Of a stretch of 64,000 nucleotides of DNA, positions 16,172-24,970 are shown piece after piece. Made by a program: the position numbers and the translations under genes. Positions within the stretch are counted from its first letter, which is position 1, and every line of letters starts with the position of its first letter. Under the pieces are notes generated by a model, which was given only the letters and a program-made list of their open reading frames with translations, did no database searches and was not told where the DNA came from. This stretch comes from Thioclava sp. JE_KL1 (lineage in GTDB: Bacteria > Pseudomonadota > Alphaproteobacteria > Rhodobacterales > Rhodobacteraceae): contig NZ_WBJS01000003.1 of the NCBI RefSeq assembly GCF_009296265.1, positions 62,001 through 126,000 on the forward strand, given 5' to 3'.

Positions 16172-17529
16172 TGCGCGCGTTCACTTGGTCGATGCGCTTC
16201 GCCATCGCAATTTCCACGGTCTTCGCGTTCGCGGCACTCGTCGCGGGCGGCGTGTCCTACGTGCTGCAATCCAAGGAAATGAGCCTCCGCCTCGAGGGTG
16301 AGGTCCGCGCCGATACCGAGGCGCTCGCCCTCTCCGCCCGAGGCGCCGACATGCAGGACCTGAGCGAGCAGATCACAGCGCGGATGACGACGAGTCGCGA
16401 CGGCGCGAATATCGTGACCTTCGTGCCAGCCGATGGCTCTGACGCACTTGGCAATGTCCGCGTCGCCGCCACGTTCGAAGGTACGCGACACCTCGAACCG
16501 GGGTCCGGCCTGACACTGCTCGACCCACCCAGCGCGAATGTCCCCGAAGGTTACGTCACCTTCGGGATGCAGCTTCCGTCAGGCTGGCTGATGACGGGGC
16601 GCGACGATGCGTGGCTGCGTGAACAGGGCGAGATCCTCGCCACGAGCTTCGGCTGGGGCCTCGGCCTCGCACTTCTGCTGTCGATCAGTTTTGCGGTCTT
16701 CATCGCGCGGCGAAACGAAGCGCGCATCGACCGGATGGAGCAGGTCCTCCACGCAGTTGGCGAAGGCCGCCACGGGTTGCGCATCCGCGACGAAGGCGAT
16801 GACGACGTGGCGCGTCTGGCGCAAAGCGTGGATGAGGCGCTCGACCAGTTGGAGGCGGGGATCGCATCGATCCGTCAGGTCTCGACCGATGTCGCGCATG
16901 ACCTGCGCGCGCCACTCGCGCGTTTGCGGCTTCGGCTCGAGCCGGTGGCATTGGATGCGTCCTTGCCGTTGGCGCAACGCGGCGAGATCGGGAAAGCGCT
17001 GAACGATCTCGATCAGGTCTCGGAAACCTTCGACGCGATCCTGCGCCTGTCCCGCATGCAGGCCGGAATGGTCGAGATCACGCCTGTGCCCGTCAATCTC
17101 ACGCAGCTTTGCCAAGATGTCGCGGAAATGCTCGGCGCGGGAGCGGAGGATGCAGGGCAGGAATTGGCGCTCGATCTGCCCGAGGACATTTCTATCGAGG
17201 GCGACCGCGAGCTTCTGTTTCAGGCGCTCGTGAACCTCGTGGACAACGCGCTTCGCTACAGCCCCTCCCCGGCACGGGTCTCGATAGGCGTGCATGAGAT
17301 GAACCAGCATGTCGTGCTGAGCGTGACAGATAACGGCCCCGGCATCCCGGACCGCGACTTGGCGCGGGTGCGCGAACGTTTCGTCCGCCTCGACCAGAGC
17401 CGCAACACCCAAGGCAGCGGTTTGGGCCTGAGCCTGGTAGATGCCATCGCGCAGATACACGGGGGCGAGCTGCGCCTGCAAAACCTCGAACGCGGTCTGC
17501 GGGTGGAGATGCGCTTTCCAACGTTGTGA
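16171..17529 (+). CDS. Sensor histidine kinase
   Basis: 452 residues. Helix 1 is at 9-32, a periplasmic sensor loop follows to about 158, and helix 2 is at 159-180 (FGWGLGLALLLSISFAVFIA). HAMP is at 181-235, the phosphoacceptor is H243 in DVAHDLRAPL, and the ATPase domain has NLVDNALRYSP, DNGPGIP and GSGLGLSLV. The periplasmic loop is short and has no recognisable ligand fold. It is translationally coupled to the regulator. The stimulus is unknown; the neighbours suggest envelope or metal/ion status. Confidence 0.92.
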   Translation: MRAFTWSMRFAIAISTVFAFAALVAGGVSYVLQSKEMSLRLEGEVRADTEALALSARGADMQDLSEQITARMTTSRDGANIVTFVPADGSDALGNVRVAATFEGTRHLEPGSGLTLLDPPSANVPEGYVTFGMQLPSGWLMTGRDDAWLREQGEILATSFGWGLGLALLLSISFAVFIARRNEARIDRMEQVLHAVGEGRHGLRIRDEGDDDVARLAQSVDEALDQLEAGIASIRQVSTDVAHDLRAPLARLRLRLEPVALDASLPLAQRGEIGKALNDLDQVSETFDAILRLSRMQAGMVEITPVPVNLTQLCQDVAEMLGAGAEDAGQELALDLPEDISIEGDRELLFQALVNLVDNALRYSPSPARVSIGVHEMNQHVVLSVTDNGPGIPDRDLARVRERFVRLDQSRNTQGSGLGLSLVDAIAQIHGGELRLQNLERGLRVEMRFPTL

Positions 17530-17776
17530 TGGGTGAAATGTGCCACGCAAATGACGCTCCACCAGCGACGGGACAAACGCGGGTGTCATGCACGCATTCA
17601 CGCGTTTCGCGGTGCGCCCGTCCGACCCATGACTTTCGCGGCTGGGACACGGTTTCGCGAGCTTTCTTTCCCGCCTTCATCGCCGCTACACCTTCAGATT
17701 GCCCCACGACCGCAAGGCAGGGTCTTTGCCGGAAACCTCAGGGGAAGCACAGGGCCAGATGCGGGAGGAATGAGAC

Positions 17777-18403
17777 ATGATTTCAGGACTAATGGGAGCC
17801 ATCGCGGGCTTTATAACCCATGCGATCAGTTCCATGGGCTATGCCGGGATCGCTGCGCTGATGGCGATCGAATCCGCCTGTATCCCGCTCCCATCGGAAG
17901 TGATCATGCCCTTCTCGGGCTATCTCGCCTCGAAAGGTCAGTTCTCGCTGTTACTCGTCGCCACCGTTGGCGCAATCGGCTGCAATATCGGGTCGACCCT
18001 CGCCTATTTCGTTGGTGCTTACGGCGGTCGCCGCGCCGTTGAACGTTGGGGGCGATACATTTTGCTCAGCCAATCGGATCTGGACCGGGCCGATCGCTGG
18101 TTTTCCCGCTATGGCAGCGCCGCGGTCTTCGTCTCGAGACTTTTGCCGCTGGTGCGGACCTTCATCTCCCTCCCGGCCGGCATCGCTCGGATGCCGTTCT
18201 GGAAGTTCCAGATCTACACGTTCATCGGATCTTGGCCCTGGTGCCTCGTCCTCGCCTATGTCGGCCTCAAGCTCGGCCAAGCGTGGGACAAAAGCCCGGC
18301 CCTGCGCAACACGATGCACGCCCTCAATGGCGTGGTGCTCGTTGCGATCCTGATCGGAGTCGGCTTCTACGTCCGGCGCTTTTTCAACAGTCGCAAGGCG
18401 TAA
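17777..18403 (+). CDS. DedA family membrane protein
   Basis: 208 residues, typical for DedA. It has the conserved ESACIPLPSEVIMPFSGYLA near residue 32, the GAIGCNIGSTLAYFVGAYGG segment, and the motif FVSRLLPLVRTFISLPAGIARMPFWKF in the middle, then two C-terminal helices. DedA proteins are inner-membrane proteins linked to phospholipid (undecaprenyl phosphate or phosphatidylethanolamine) flipping and proton-dependent functions. GGGAGGA precedes the ATG by 7 bases. It stands alone, 248 bases after the kinase gene. Confidence 0.88.
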   Translation: MISGLMGAIAGFITHAISSMGYAGIAALMAIESACIPLPSEVIMPFSGYLASKGQFSLLLVATVGAIGCNIGSTLAYFVGAYGGRRAVERWGRYILLSQSDLDRADRWFSRYGSAAVFVSRLLPLVRTFISLPAGIARMPFWKFQIYTFIGSWPWCLVLAYVGLKLGQAWDKSPALRNTMHALNGVVLVAILIGVGFYVRRFFNSRKA

Positions 18404-18600
18404 CTGTTCGGTGCAGCCGCGTAGTCCAGCGAACTGACGCGATGCCCGAAGGACCGACCGAGGGTGTCGCGGCCACGGCTATCGTAGGCTTCTGAACCTA
18501 TCCTCCAGCGCCAATCATGCCGAACCCCATGGGCGGCATTTGCCCCGGATCGTCCATTGAATTGTCGCCCTTTTCCCAGAGCGACGCCTTCACGGAAGAC

Positions 18601-19695
18601 CTACATCAGTCCAAACTGCAAGGCGATGGCAACGGCCTCCGCAATGGTCCGTGCCCCGAGTTTGCGGCGAAGATTGGCGCTGTGCAGATCGACTGTCGGA
18701 ATGGCGATGTCGAGATCATTGGCGAGTTGGTCCCGCCTGCGGCCCCGGATCATTCCCTGAAGAACGTCCCGCTCGCGTGGCGTGAGTCGCATCTTCTCAC
18801 GTGGGGCTGCGACCAGATTTCGTATTCCATCCTCTTCCTCGCTCGTCGCGATAACCCAGACCTTCCGGCCCCCGTCAGTTCGCGGCAGCAGGTTCAGCCT
18901 CAGTTTCGGTATAATTCGCCCGTCAGTCGCGCGCATTTGAGGTAGGTCGAGCGCGCCTGCCTGGCTCTTCACCGCATCTGTCGACCGTCCGATGGCTTGG
19001 CGCAAAACCCCGTGCATCGGCCCGCGTGACCGTAATTTCCGCTCGAAGTCGAGCACCAGCAGCGGATGAAGATCGAGCAGCAGCTCGGCCATGCCATTCA
19101 TCCGCACGAGCCGCCCTTCGTGGTCGAGCTCGAAGATCGGGGCGTCATCAAGCAGGCTGCGGTCGGGCGCGGTGACCTGCTGGATACTGGCGCGATGCAG
19201 CTCCCGACGGATCTTGTGCAGCCGTCCCAGATCCTGGACATGCAAACCGAGAGTCTCCACCTCGGGATCGGTGAAATCGCCCCCGCGCTTACCCTTGTGG
19301 AAGGCCGTGGCGACCAGACCGTCGCGCGTGCTCTGCATCATCGCGAGACACCAGTAGCGATCGACACCGTTCTTCACGATGAAATCGTTATACATTTCGC
19401 TGCGCTCGAACTCCTGAGCGCTCACGTGGTTCGACAAACGAAACAGGCCTGTGCCGCACTTTTCCGGCGTACCGTGGGCCAACCAGGGGTCGTGACCTTC
19501 AAAAGAATTGTAATCGAGATTGGCATCCGCCTGCGTTCCGGCGGTAACTTCCCGATAATCGCCGGGATGGAGCCAGATGAAGACAGCCGACGGGATGCCG
19601 ATCACCTGCGCGAGCATGTTTGGCAGCGCGGTGAAAAGCTCGTCATCGAGCGCGGCATCATAAATTTCGTGATGCGGCGATATGAAACGTGGCAT
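18601..19695 (-). CDS. LuxR-type helix-turn-helix regulator
   Basis: 364 residues. The C-terminal 65 residues form a GerE/LuxR DNA-binding domain (LTPRERDVLQGMIRGRRRDQLANDLDIAIPTVDLHSANLRRKLGA). Some family positions are unusual, for instance DLHSANL where VKTHRRNI-like residues are common. The N-terminal 290 residues have no domain I can name, though the patch SLLDDAPIFELDHEGRLVRMN resembles a PAS core. No autoinducer synthase gene lies nearby. It reads away from the DedA gene's 3' end and is probably monocistronic. Confidence 0.8.
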   Translation of the reverse strand: MPRFISPHHEIYDAALDDELFTALPNMLAQVIGIPSAVFIWLHPGDYREVTAGTQADANLDYNSFEGHDPWLAHGTPEKCGTGLFRLSNHVSAQEFERSEMYNDFIVKNGVDRYWCLAMMQSTRDGLVATAFHKGKRGGDFTDPEVETLGLHVQDLGRLHKIRRELHRASIQQVTAPDRSLLDDAPIFELDHEGRLVRMNGMAELLLDLHPLLVLDFERKLRSRGPMHGVLRQAIGRSTDAVKSQAGALDLPQMRATDGRIIPKLRLNLLPRTDGGRKVWVIATSEEEDGIRNLVAAPREKMRLTPRERDVLQGMIRGRRRDQLANDLDIAIPTVDLHSANLRRKLGARTIAEAVAIALQFGLM

Positions 19696-19899
19696 CGTGT
19701 CAGGTCAGCCGGCGCGGTCGGGTCAAATCTAAAATTGCGTGCGTTTCTCGAAAAACGACGCGCCGCGGATCGAAACTCGGCATGGAACCCCCAAAACTCT
19801 TCAAATCAAAGCCAACCGGACCGCCGAGCAATGCGCCGAAAAAAACACCGAAGCTAAAATGCTCACCGATTAACATTCGACATAGATGCCGAATTTCGC

Positions 19900-21120
19900 T
19901 CAAAAATCAAGCTTTAGGGACAAAGCGCAATCAACCGAGTTCGTCGTGTAGAGCGCGACATTCGACCGGGTGCGCCGCGCGCTGCAGGTGATCCTGGGCG
20001 TTTGACCGAGGATTTTCGCTCGTTTCAACTCGAGGCTCAACCCGAGGCTCGCGGTCCGGTCCCGACGGTGCACCCCGACGATCGGAAAGGCGGCGTCATA
20101 GCGGCGCTCTCCGTAACTGAGCGACAGCCCCCCACGAACTCCGTCGAAAAGCGGTCGATCGAAGCCCACGCGCAGCTCAGCGCCGGAATAGCGATGGTAA
20201 TCCTTTCGCGGCAAGGCGCGTTCCAGCCGCAGGCCATAGCTCAGGGCGCTACGTTGCCCCAATCTCGTTCGGCGCGCGAGGTCCACGAAATATCTCGGGC
20301 CCGTCAGGTAGGGCTTCTCGCTGTAGCTCGCATACTCGCCGTCCAGCCGGAAAACCGTGCGCCCGCCCCCTGCGGACCGCCACGCTTTCGCGAACCGCAC
20401 TCCGCGTGTGAGGTTGTCCGACGTGATATCCTGCGACCCGCCGCCATAGCGCCTGTCGCGCAAAAACGCTTCGACCGACCAAGGCGCACCCCCACCGAGA
20501 TGCTCGTAGCGCAGGGCGAGCCCGGGTTCCGAATAGCGCAAAATCGCGGTGTGATACCAAGCCCCTGCATAGGAGGCGCGCAACCGGATGCGATGCCCCG
20601 GGCGCGGCTGAACGAACCAGTCGAGGTTCGCGCCATAGCCGAGCCCTACCCCGGAAGTCTCGTTGCCGCCATCGTTGATCAAGAACGTGCCGAAATCGGT
20701 CACCAGATACCGTTCGGAGGCGACGTGATCGATATTGCTGCTCGGCAGGATCGAGGCCGTGGCGGAAAAGCGAAACGGGTGGGCGCGATCCAACGCCTGC
20801 CATGCTGCGAGAAGCGCCGCTTCGTGCTTTGAATCCTTGGCGAGCGCGTAACGCAGGAACGCTTCGTTTCGGCGAACGGAGCCAAGCTTGGTGAAGCTCT
20901 GCTCCAACCCGGTCTGCGCCGGGGTGAATTCCGGATGGCGCGCCGCGATTTCTCCGAAAATCAGAAGCGCCCGCCCCGGTTTGCCCTGCGCGAGCTGCGC
21001 ATTCGCCACGCCGAGCCAATCCGAAACCGTCTGTTCCGCAAAGCTGCGCGACGGTGAGAGCAGACAGACGACAAGCGCGAAGGCGAGCCAGATCAGGAGG
21101 AAGGAAGAACGGTATCGCAT
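19900..21120 (-). CDS. Slam-like outer-membrane protein (surface lipoprotein assembly modifier)
   Basis: 406 residues. A signal peptide ends at SRSFA. Residues 30-130 are helical and TPR-like (ANAQLAQGKPGRALLIFGEIAARHPEFTPAQTGLEQ). From about 135 the protein becomes a beta-barrel of alternating strands ending in the canonical C-terminal Phe (CALSLKLDF). This TPR plus 14-strand DUF560 layout is that of Slam proteins, which move lipoproteins across the outer membrane. It lies 79 bases downstream of a lipoprotein gene with a TbpB-like barrel, the typical Slam substrate. Family assignment is from layout and context; the barrel has diverged. Confidence 0.75.
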   Translation of the reverse strand: MRYRSSFLLIWLAFALVVCLLSPSRSFAEQTVSDWLGVANAQLAQGKPGRALLIFGEIAARHPEFTPAQTGLEQSFTKLGSVRRNEAFLRYALAKDSKHEAALLAAWQALDRAHPFRFSATASILPSSNIDHVASERYLVTDFGTFLINDGGNETSGVGLGYGANLDWFVQPRPGHRIRLRASYAGAWYHTAILRYSEPGLALRYEHLGGGAPWSVEAFLRDRRYGGGSQDITSDNLTRGVRFAKAWRSAGGGRTVFRLDGEYASYSEKPYLTGPRYFVDLARRTRLGQRSALSYGLRLERALPRKDYHRYSGAELRVGFDRPLFDGVRGGLSLSYGERRYDAAFPIVGVHRRDRTASLGLSLELKRAKILGQTPRITCSARRTRSNVALYTTNSVDCALSLKLDF

Positions 21121-21158
21121 CGCGCTTGTCGTTTGCCTCTCGGCGAGACGGAAAGAGA

Positions 21159-21177
21159 CCGGGCGCAGAACGCCCGG
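21159..21177 (-). other. Stem-loop between lipoprotein and Slam-like genes
   Basis: CCGGGCG (21159-21165) and CGCCCGG (21171-21177) pair perfectly around CAGAA. On the minus strand the hairpin is followed by TCTCTTTCC, a weak U-rich tail. It may attenuate transcription into the Slam-like gene so that lipoprotein is made in excess, which would suit a secretion pore and its cargo. Confidence 0.5.
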
Positions 21178-21199
21178 CCTGTGCAGGAAGAGCCCCGCC

Positions 21200-21784
21200 T
21201 CAGTTCTCGGTGGCGTAATAATTGCCGTCGACGTTCTGGACGTCAGAGCCGTCGGTCATCGTCCCGGAGATATCGCCCACCGCAGTCAGCGTGCCCGCGT
21301 CGTCATAGAAACTGCCGGTCATATCCAGAGCGAAGTCAGCGCCCGCAGAGGAGCCATCCGACATCGTACCCGTCGCGGTCGCGCTCATGTCCGAGCTCGA
21401 AACCGTGCCCGCAACGTCGAGCGAGCCTGTCACATCGGCTTCCTTGGTCAGGACATCGCCGCTATAGATGCCGAAATTGGACCCTTTGCCGGTCAGCGTC
21501 CCCGCGTCGAAATCGACATCCATCGCCAGTTCCCCCATCACGGTCGTGGTCGGGTCGTCGGGATTGACGTTGCTCACGCCCATATAGCCCGACATCGACG
21601 CCTGCCCCGTCGGCACAGTCGTTGTCAGGTCGCCCGTACCGATCCTGTCCGCGTAGTCGGAATAGGTTGCTTCGACGTTTTGCGCCTCTGCCGAGGTCAG
21701 CGCCGCGGAAGACCCGTTGCTGCTGTTACATGCGGCCAGCGCAAGACAGGCGGCTGACGCCGCGAGCGCGAATTTCAATGTCAT
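21200..21784 (-). CDS. Lipoprotein with TbpB-like barrel, probable Slam substrate
   Basis: 194 residues from ATG 21784. A lipobox is clear (CLALAAC, lipidated Cys at about 19), followed by a Ser/Asn-rich linker (NSSNGSSAAL) as in surface-exposed lipoproteins. The rest is rich in Gly, Thr, Asp and short strands (GELAMDVDFDAGTLTGKGSNFGIYSGD, GSFYDDAGTLTAVGDISG), the pattern of an 8-strand transferrin-binding-protein-like barrel that acts as a Slam recognition signal. It lies upstream of the Slam-like gene on the same strand. Whether it binds a metal, haem or host/environment protein is not visible. Confidence 0.72.
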   Translation of the reverse strand: MTLKFALAASAACLALAACNSSNGSSAALTSAEAQNVEATYSDYADRIGTGDLTTTVPTGQASMSGYMGVSNVNPDDPTTTVMGELAMDVDFDAGTLTGKGSNFGIYSGDVLTKEADVTGSLDVAGTVSSSDMSATATGTMSDGSSAGADFALDMTGSFYDDAGTLTAVGDISGTMTDGSDVQNVDGNYYATEN

Positions 21785-22403
21785 GAGAATACCCCGATTT
21801 ATTGGTGTTTTGTCACGGCCCAAACACACGAACCGATCACGCGCATTTCACGTCACAGCCCCCCGCGCGCGCAATCTATGAGAAACTATAGGGTTCAGCG
21901 CGATCTTGGCTTGGCCGCCGCGAAATCGTTCCGCGTAATGCAGCAAGCTGCGCCAATGCTTCAGGAGCAGACAAACGCGAAAGAGCCTTTTGACAGCCTC
22001 AATCTCCACAATAGTCATGCAGTGATCCAACTGTTAATGGGGCCGAAGCATCATCCAAAGTCGACGAGAACATCCGGAAGCCGAACCGAGATAGCAATTC
22101 GAAGCTGACCTTCGCCGCTCAGGCCATAGATGTCGGCTAAGGGCCGAGATTTTCCCTCTCGCCAAAGGGGGAGCATGGATATTAGCTGCACCCGGCGCGA
22201 ATGGCCGGCCCCATGCTCAGACAGTTTGGGCAGTCCGCCGCATGACGTGCCTTCCCTGATCACCATGCAAGCGGGCGGAGCAGGCGTAAACTCGGAAAGC
22301 AATCTTCTTCGTCCGTTTCTCATAAAATGCTAGAATTCGCTGTGTCCCCAAGGATTTCGACGGGGGCGAAGGAAATCTGGACTGCAGGGAGTGAGGCTTG
22401 GCG
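21785..22403. other. Intergenic region, no supported gene
   Basis: About 620 bases with visibly lower GC than the flanks. Several short frames exist on both strands (for example 22051-22323 minus) but none has a ribosome site or recognisable protein content. The promoters of the lipoprotein gene (minus) and the oleate hydratase gene (plus) must lie here. I see no repeat or clear operator. Confidence 0.5.
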
Positions 22404-23975
22404 ATGGAAGCGACAACGGAACGACATCACATCGTCGGCGGCGGCATCGCGGGTCTCGCCACGGCGGTCTTTCTGCTACGCGACGCGGGCGTGGATGGCG
22501 CGGCGATCCATATCTACGAACAACTCGGCACGGCGGGCGGTTCGCTGGACGGATCGGGCGATGGCGAGGACGGCTATCTCGTCCGCGGTGGCCGGATGTT
22601 CGAGGAGCATTTCGCCTGCACGTTCGATCTGCTCGGCTCGATCCCCTCGGCGGACGACCCCGCCACCTCGGCAGCACAGGACATCTTCGCCTTCAACCGC
22701 ATGGTGCCCGGCTCGGCCAATTGCCGCATCGTGCGCGACGGCAAACCGGCAGAGGACCGCTTTGACCTAACGCTCACGGCGCAGGACATCGTGGATATCA
22801 ACCGCCTGATCCTGCATCGCGAAAGCACGCTCGGAGCTCAGACGATCGAGGACTGGTTCCAGCCCACGTTTCTGGACAGCAACTTCTGGCTGATGTGGTC
22901 GACGATGTTCTCCTTCCAACCATGGCATTCCGTGGTCGAGATGCGGCGCTACCTGCGACGCTTCATCCATCTCTTTCCCGGTTTCACCCGGATCGCCGGC
23001 ATTCTGCGCACCCGCTATAATCAGTATGATTCCCTTATCGCACCAATCGTGAGCTGGCTGCGCGACCGAGGCGTGCAAATCGTCACCGGCACGCAGGTCG
23101 TCGACGTGCGGATCGAGGGCTCACGGCAGGACCGCCGCGTCAGCGCGCTGGCCTTTGCCAGCGGCGAGGAGATACCGGTCGCCGAGACCGACAAGGTCTA
23201 TCTCACGCTCGGGTCGATGACCGATGCGTCAGTGACGGGGGCGAACGATCACGCGCCCAGCCGCCATGACCACGAGAGCGGTGCCTGGATGCTGTGGCGA
23301 AAGCTGGCGGCGGAACATGAGGGCTTCGGCCGCCCCGAGGCGTTCTGCGGCGAGACTGACAAAACCGCGTGGCATTCCTTCACGGTCACGCTCGACGGCC
23401 CCGATTTCTTCGAGTTCATGGAGGATTTCACCGGTAACCGCACGGGCACGGGCGGACTCGTGACCTTCGCGGACTCGGGCTGGACGCTCTCGATCGTGCT
23501 CTTCCACCAACCCCATTTCCGCGGCCAGAAACACGGCACCTATGTCTTCTGGGGATATGGCCTGCGCGGAGACCGTCCCGGCGACTTCACCACAAAACCG
23601 ATGTGGGAGGCGACCGGCGACGAGATCCTGACCGAGTTGTTCGGCCATTTGGGCCTGACGCCCGAACAGCAGGCCTGGTTCAAGACGGCCCGCGTCATCC
23701 CCTGCCGGATGCCCTTCATCACCAGCCAGTTCATGCCGCGTCAGCCCGGGGATCGCCCCGACATACGGCCCAGCGGCGCCAGCAATTTCGCGATCATCGG
23801 GCAATTCTGCGAACTGCCGCGCGATTGCGTGTTCACGGTGGAATATTCCGTCCGATCCGCCCGGGCCGCGGTGGCGAGCCTGACGGGACGGATCACACCT
23901 CCCCCGCGGGTCGCACGCACGGACCTCGACCCGAAAGTGCTCTTCAACGCCGCGCGGGTGCTGATGGGCATGTAG
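22404..23975 (+). CDS. ohyA: Oleate hydratase (MCRA family flavoprotein)
   Basis: 523 residues, a little shorter than the 560-650 usual for the family. The FAD-binding GGGIAGLATAVFLLRDAG is at about 12-29, followed by IHIYEQLGTAGGSLDGSGDGEDGYLVRGGRMFEEHF, the family's characteristic N-terminal block with the RGGRMF loop. Later landmarks are WSTMFSFQPWHSVVEMRRYLRRFIH and PFITSQFMPRQPGDRPDI. The enzyme adds water to the cis-9 double bond of oleate to give 10-hydroxystearate and often helps detoxify unsaturated fatty acids. ATG 22404 was chosen over a TTG two codons earlier. The gene is followed by a convergent HxlR gene. Confidence 0.88.
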   Translation: MEATTERHHIVGGGIAGLATAVFLLRDAGVDGAAIHIYEQLGTAGGSLDGSGDGEDGYLVRGGRMFEEHFACTFDLLGSIPSADDPATSAAQDIFAFNRMVPGSANCRIVRDGKPAEDRFDLTLTAQDIVDINRLILHRESTLGAQTIEDWFQPTFLDSNFWLMWSTMFSFQPWHSVVEMRRYLRRFIHLFPGFTRIAGILRTRYNQYDSLIAPIVSWLRDRGVQIVTGTQVVDVRIEGSRQDRRVSALAFASGEEIPVAETDKVYLTLGSMTDASVTGANDHAPSRHDHESGAWMLWRKLAAEHEGFGRPEAFCGETDKTAWHSFTVTLDGPDFFEFMEDFTGNRTGTGGLVTFADSGWTLSIVLFHQPHFRGQKHGTYVFWGYGLRGDRPGDFTTKPMWEATGDEILTELFGHLGLTPEQQAWFKTARVIPCRMPFITSQFMPRQPGDRPDIRPSGASNFAIIGQFCELPRDCVFTVEYSVRSARAAVASLTGRITPPPRVARTDLDPKVLFNAARVLMGM

Positions 23976-24060
23976 CCCTCCGGAACGTGCGGCCTGTGGC
24001 CAATGCTGGCACGGTCTGCCCCAGCCGTCGATGACGCGCGGAGCGGAACGGCGACGCGGC

Positions 24061-24750
24061 TCAGGAGGCCAGTTTTTTCTCGGCTGCGAAGGGGCTGAGG
24101 CCCAGCCATTTCTGCATTGAGGCCACCACGTCTCGGGACCCGATGAGGTCGAGCTTGCGGGCGGCCTTCGACACGGTCGTGAGGCCCATCCAGATCTCTG
24201 TCATCGTGCGCAGATCCGTCGTGACGAAGAGGTCCACATCGAACCCCGGGTCGACCTGACACAGATCGACATCCCCGCTCGCCTCCACGATCAGCCACCA
24301 CGAGGATTTCGACGCCGCGAGTTCGGGGAAGTGGAAATTCAGGACCGTCCGGCCTGGAGGAAGCGGTGAAGGATCGAGATTGCGGCGCATGTCCCACATC
24401 AGCAGCGACACATCGAGCCGCTCCAGAGACGGCTCGGATTCCACCCATTTCTGCCCCCAAATCCCGAAGGCCTCGACGAGCGGCAGCAGGTCCTTTCCCG
24501 CATCGGTCAGAAGGTAGTCGACGGCTTGAGTGCCCTCGACCGGGTGTCTCTCGACGATTCCTGCCGCTTCCAGTTCCCGCAGGCGCTGCGCAAGCAGTGT
24601 GCGCGACATGCGCGGGACACCTCGCCTAATATCGTTGAAGCGGGTCGATCCGGCCACGAGTTCGCGCACGAGGACCATCGTCCACCGGGTGCAGAGGATT
24701 TCGGCGGCCATCGCGACCGGGCAAAACTGAAAATAGCTGGCGTTGGACAT
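24061..24750 (-). CDS. HxlR-family regulator with C-terminal SCP2-like domain
   Basis: 229 residues from ATG 24750, preceded by GGAGGAG; the longer frame lacks a ribosome site. Residues 5-100 are the HxlR winged helix: FCPVAMAAEILCTRWTMVLVRELVAGSTRFNDIRRGVPRMSRTLLAQRLRELEAAGIVER. The C-terminal 100 residues (VLNFHFPELAASKSSWWLIVEASGDVDLCQVDPGFDVDLFVTTDLRTMTEIWMG) look like a sterol-carrier-type lipid pocket, so a hydrophobic effector is possible. It is divergent from the FAD oxidase gene at 24971, and a 15-bp palindrome lies between them. Confidence 0.85.
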   Translation of the reverse strand: MSNASYFQFCPVAMAAEILCTRWTMVLVRELVAGSTRFNDIRRGVPRMSRTLLAQRLRELEAAGIVERHPVEGTQAVDYLLTDAGKDLLPLVEAFGIWGQKWVESEPSLERLDVSLLMWDMRRNLDPSPLPPGRTVLNFHFPELAASKSSWWLIVEASGDVDLCQVDPGFDVDLFVTTDLRTMTEIWMGLTTVSKAARKLDLIGSRDVVASMQKWLGLSPFAAEKKLAS

Positions 24751-24781
24751 CGGAGATCTCCTCCATGGCTTTTCCCAGCAT

Positions 24782-24796
24782 AGCGCAAATTGCGCT
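24782..24796. promoter_or_regulatory. Palindrome in HxlR/FAD oxidase divergent promoter
   Basis: AGCGCAA-A-TTGCGCT is a perfect odd palindrome 32 bases upstream of the HxlR start. HxlR proteins bind short inverted repeats, so this is a plausible autoregulatory operator that could also affect the divergent oxidase gene 175 bases away. Confidence 0.5.
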
Positions 24797-24970
24797 TCTT
24801 GTATCCAACTCTGTGCCCACACCCTGTGCCCGAGCGGGCCGGTCCAGTTTCGCCACTGGTTTGAGACCCGCGGCGCGCTCATCCTTTCAGAACCGCAAAC
24901 AATCGAACGCGGCAGACGCGCGAGGGGTGGATCGCGTCGCTGTGCGCCATGATCTCACAGGGAGAAAGAC

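Noticed and set aside
22051-22323. 90-residue minus-strand frame in the gap before oleate hydratase
   Set aside because: No ribosome site, no recognisable domain, low coding character; not reported as a gene.
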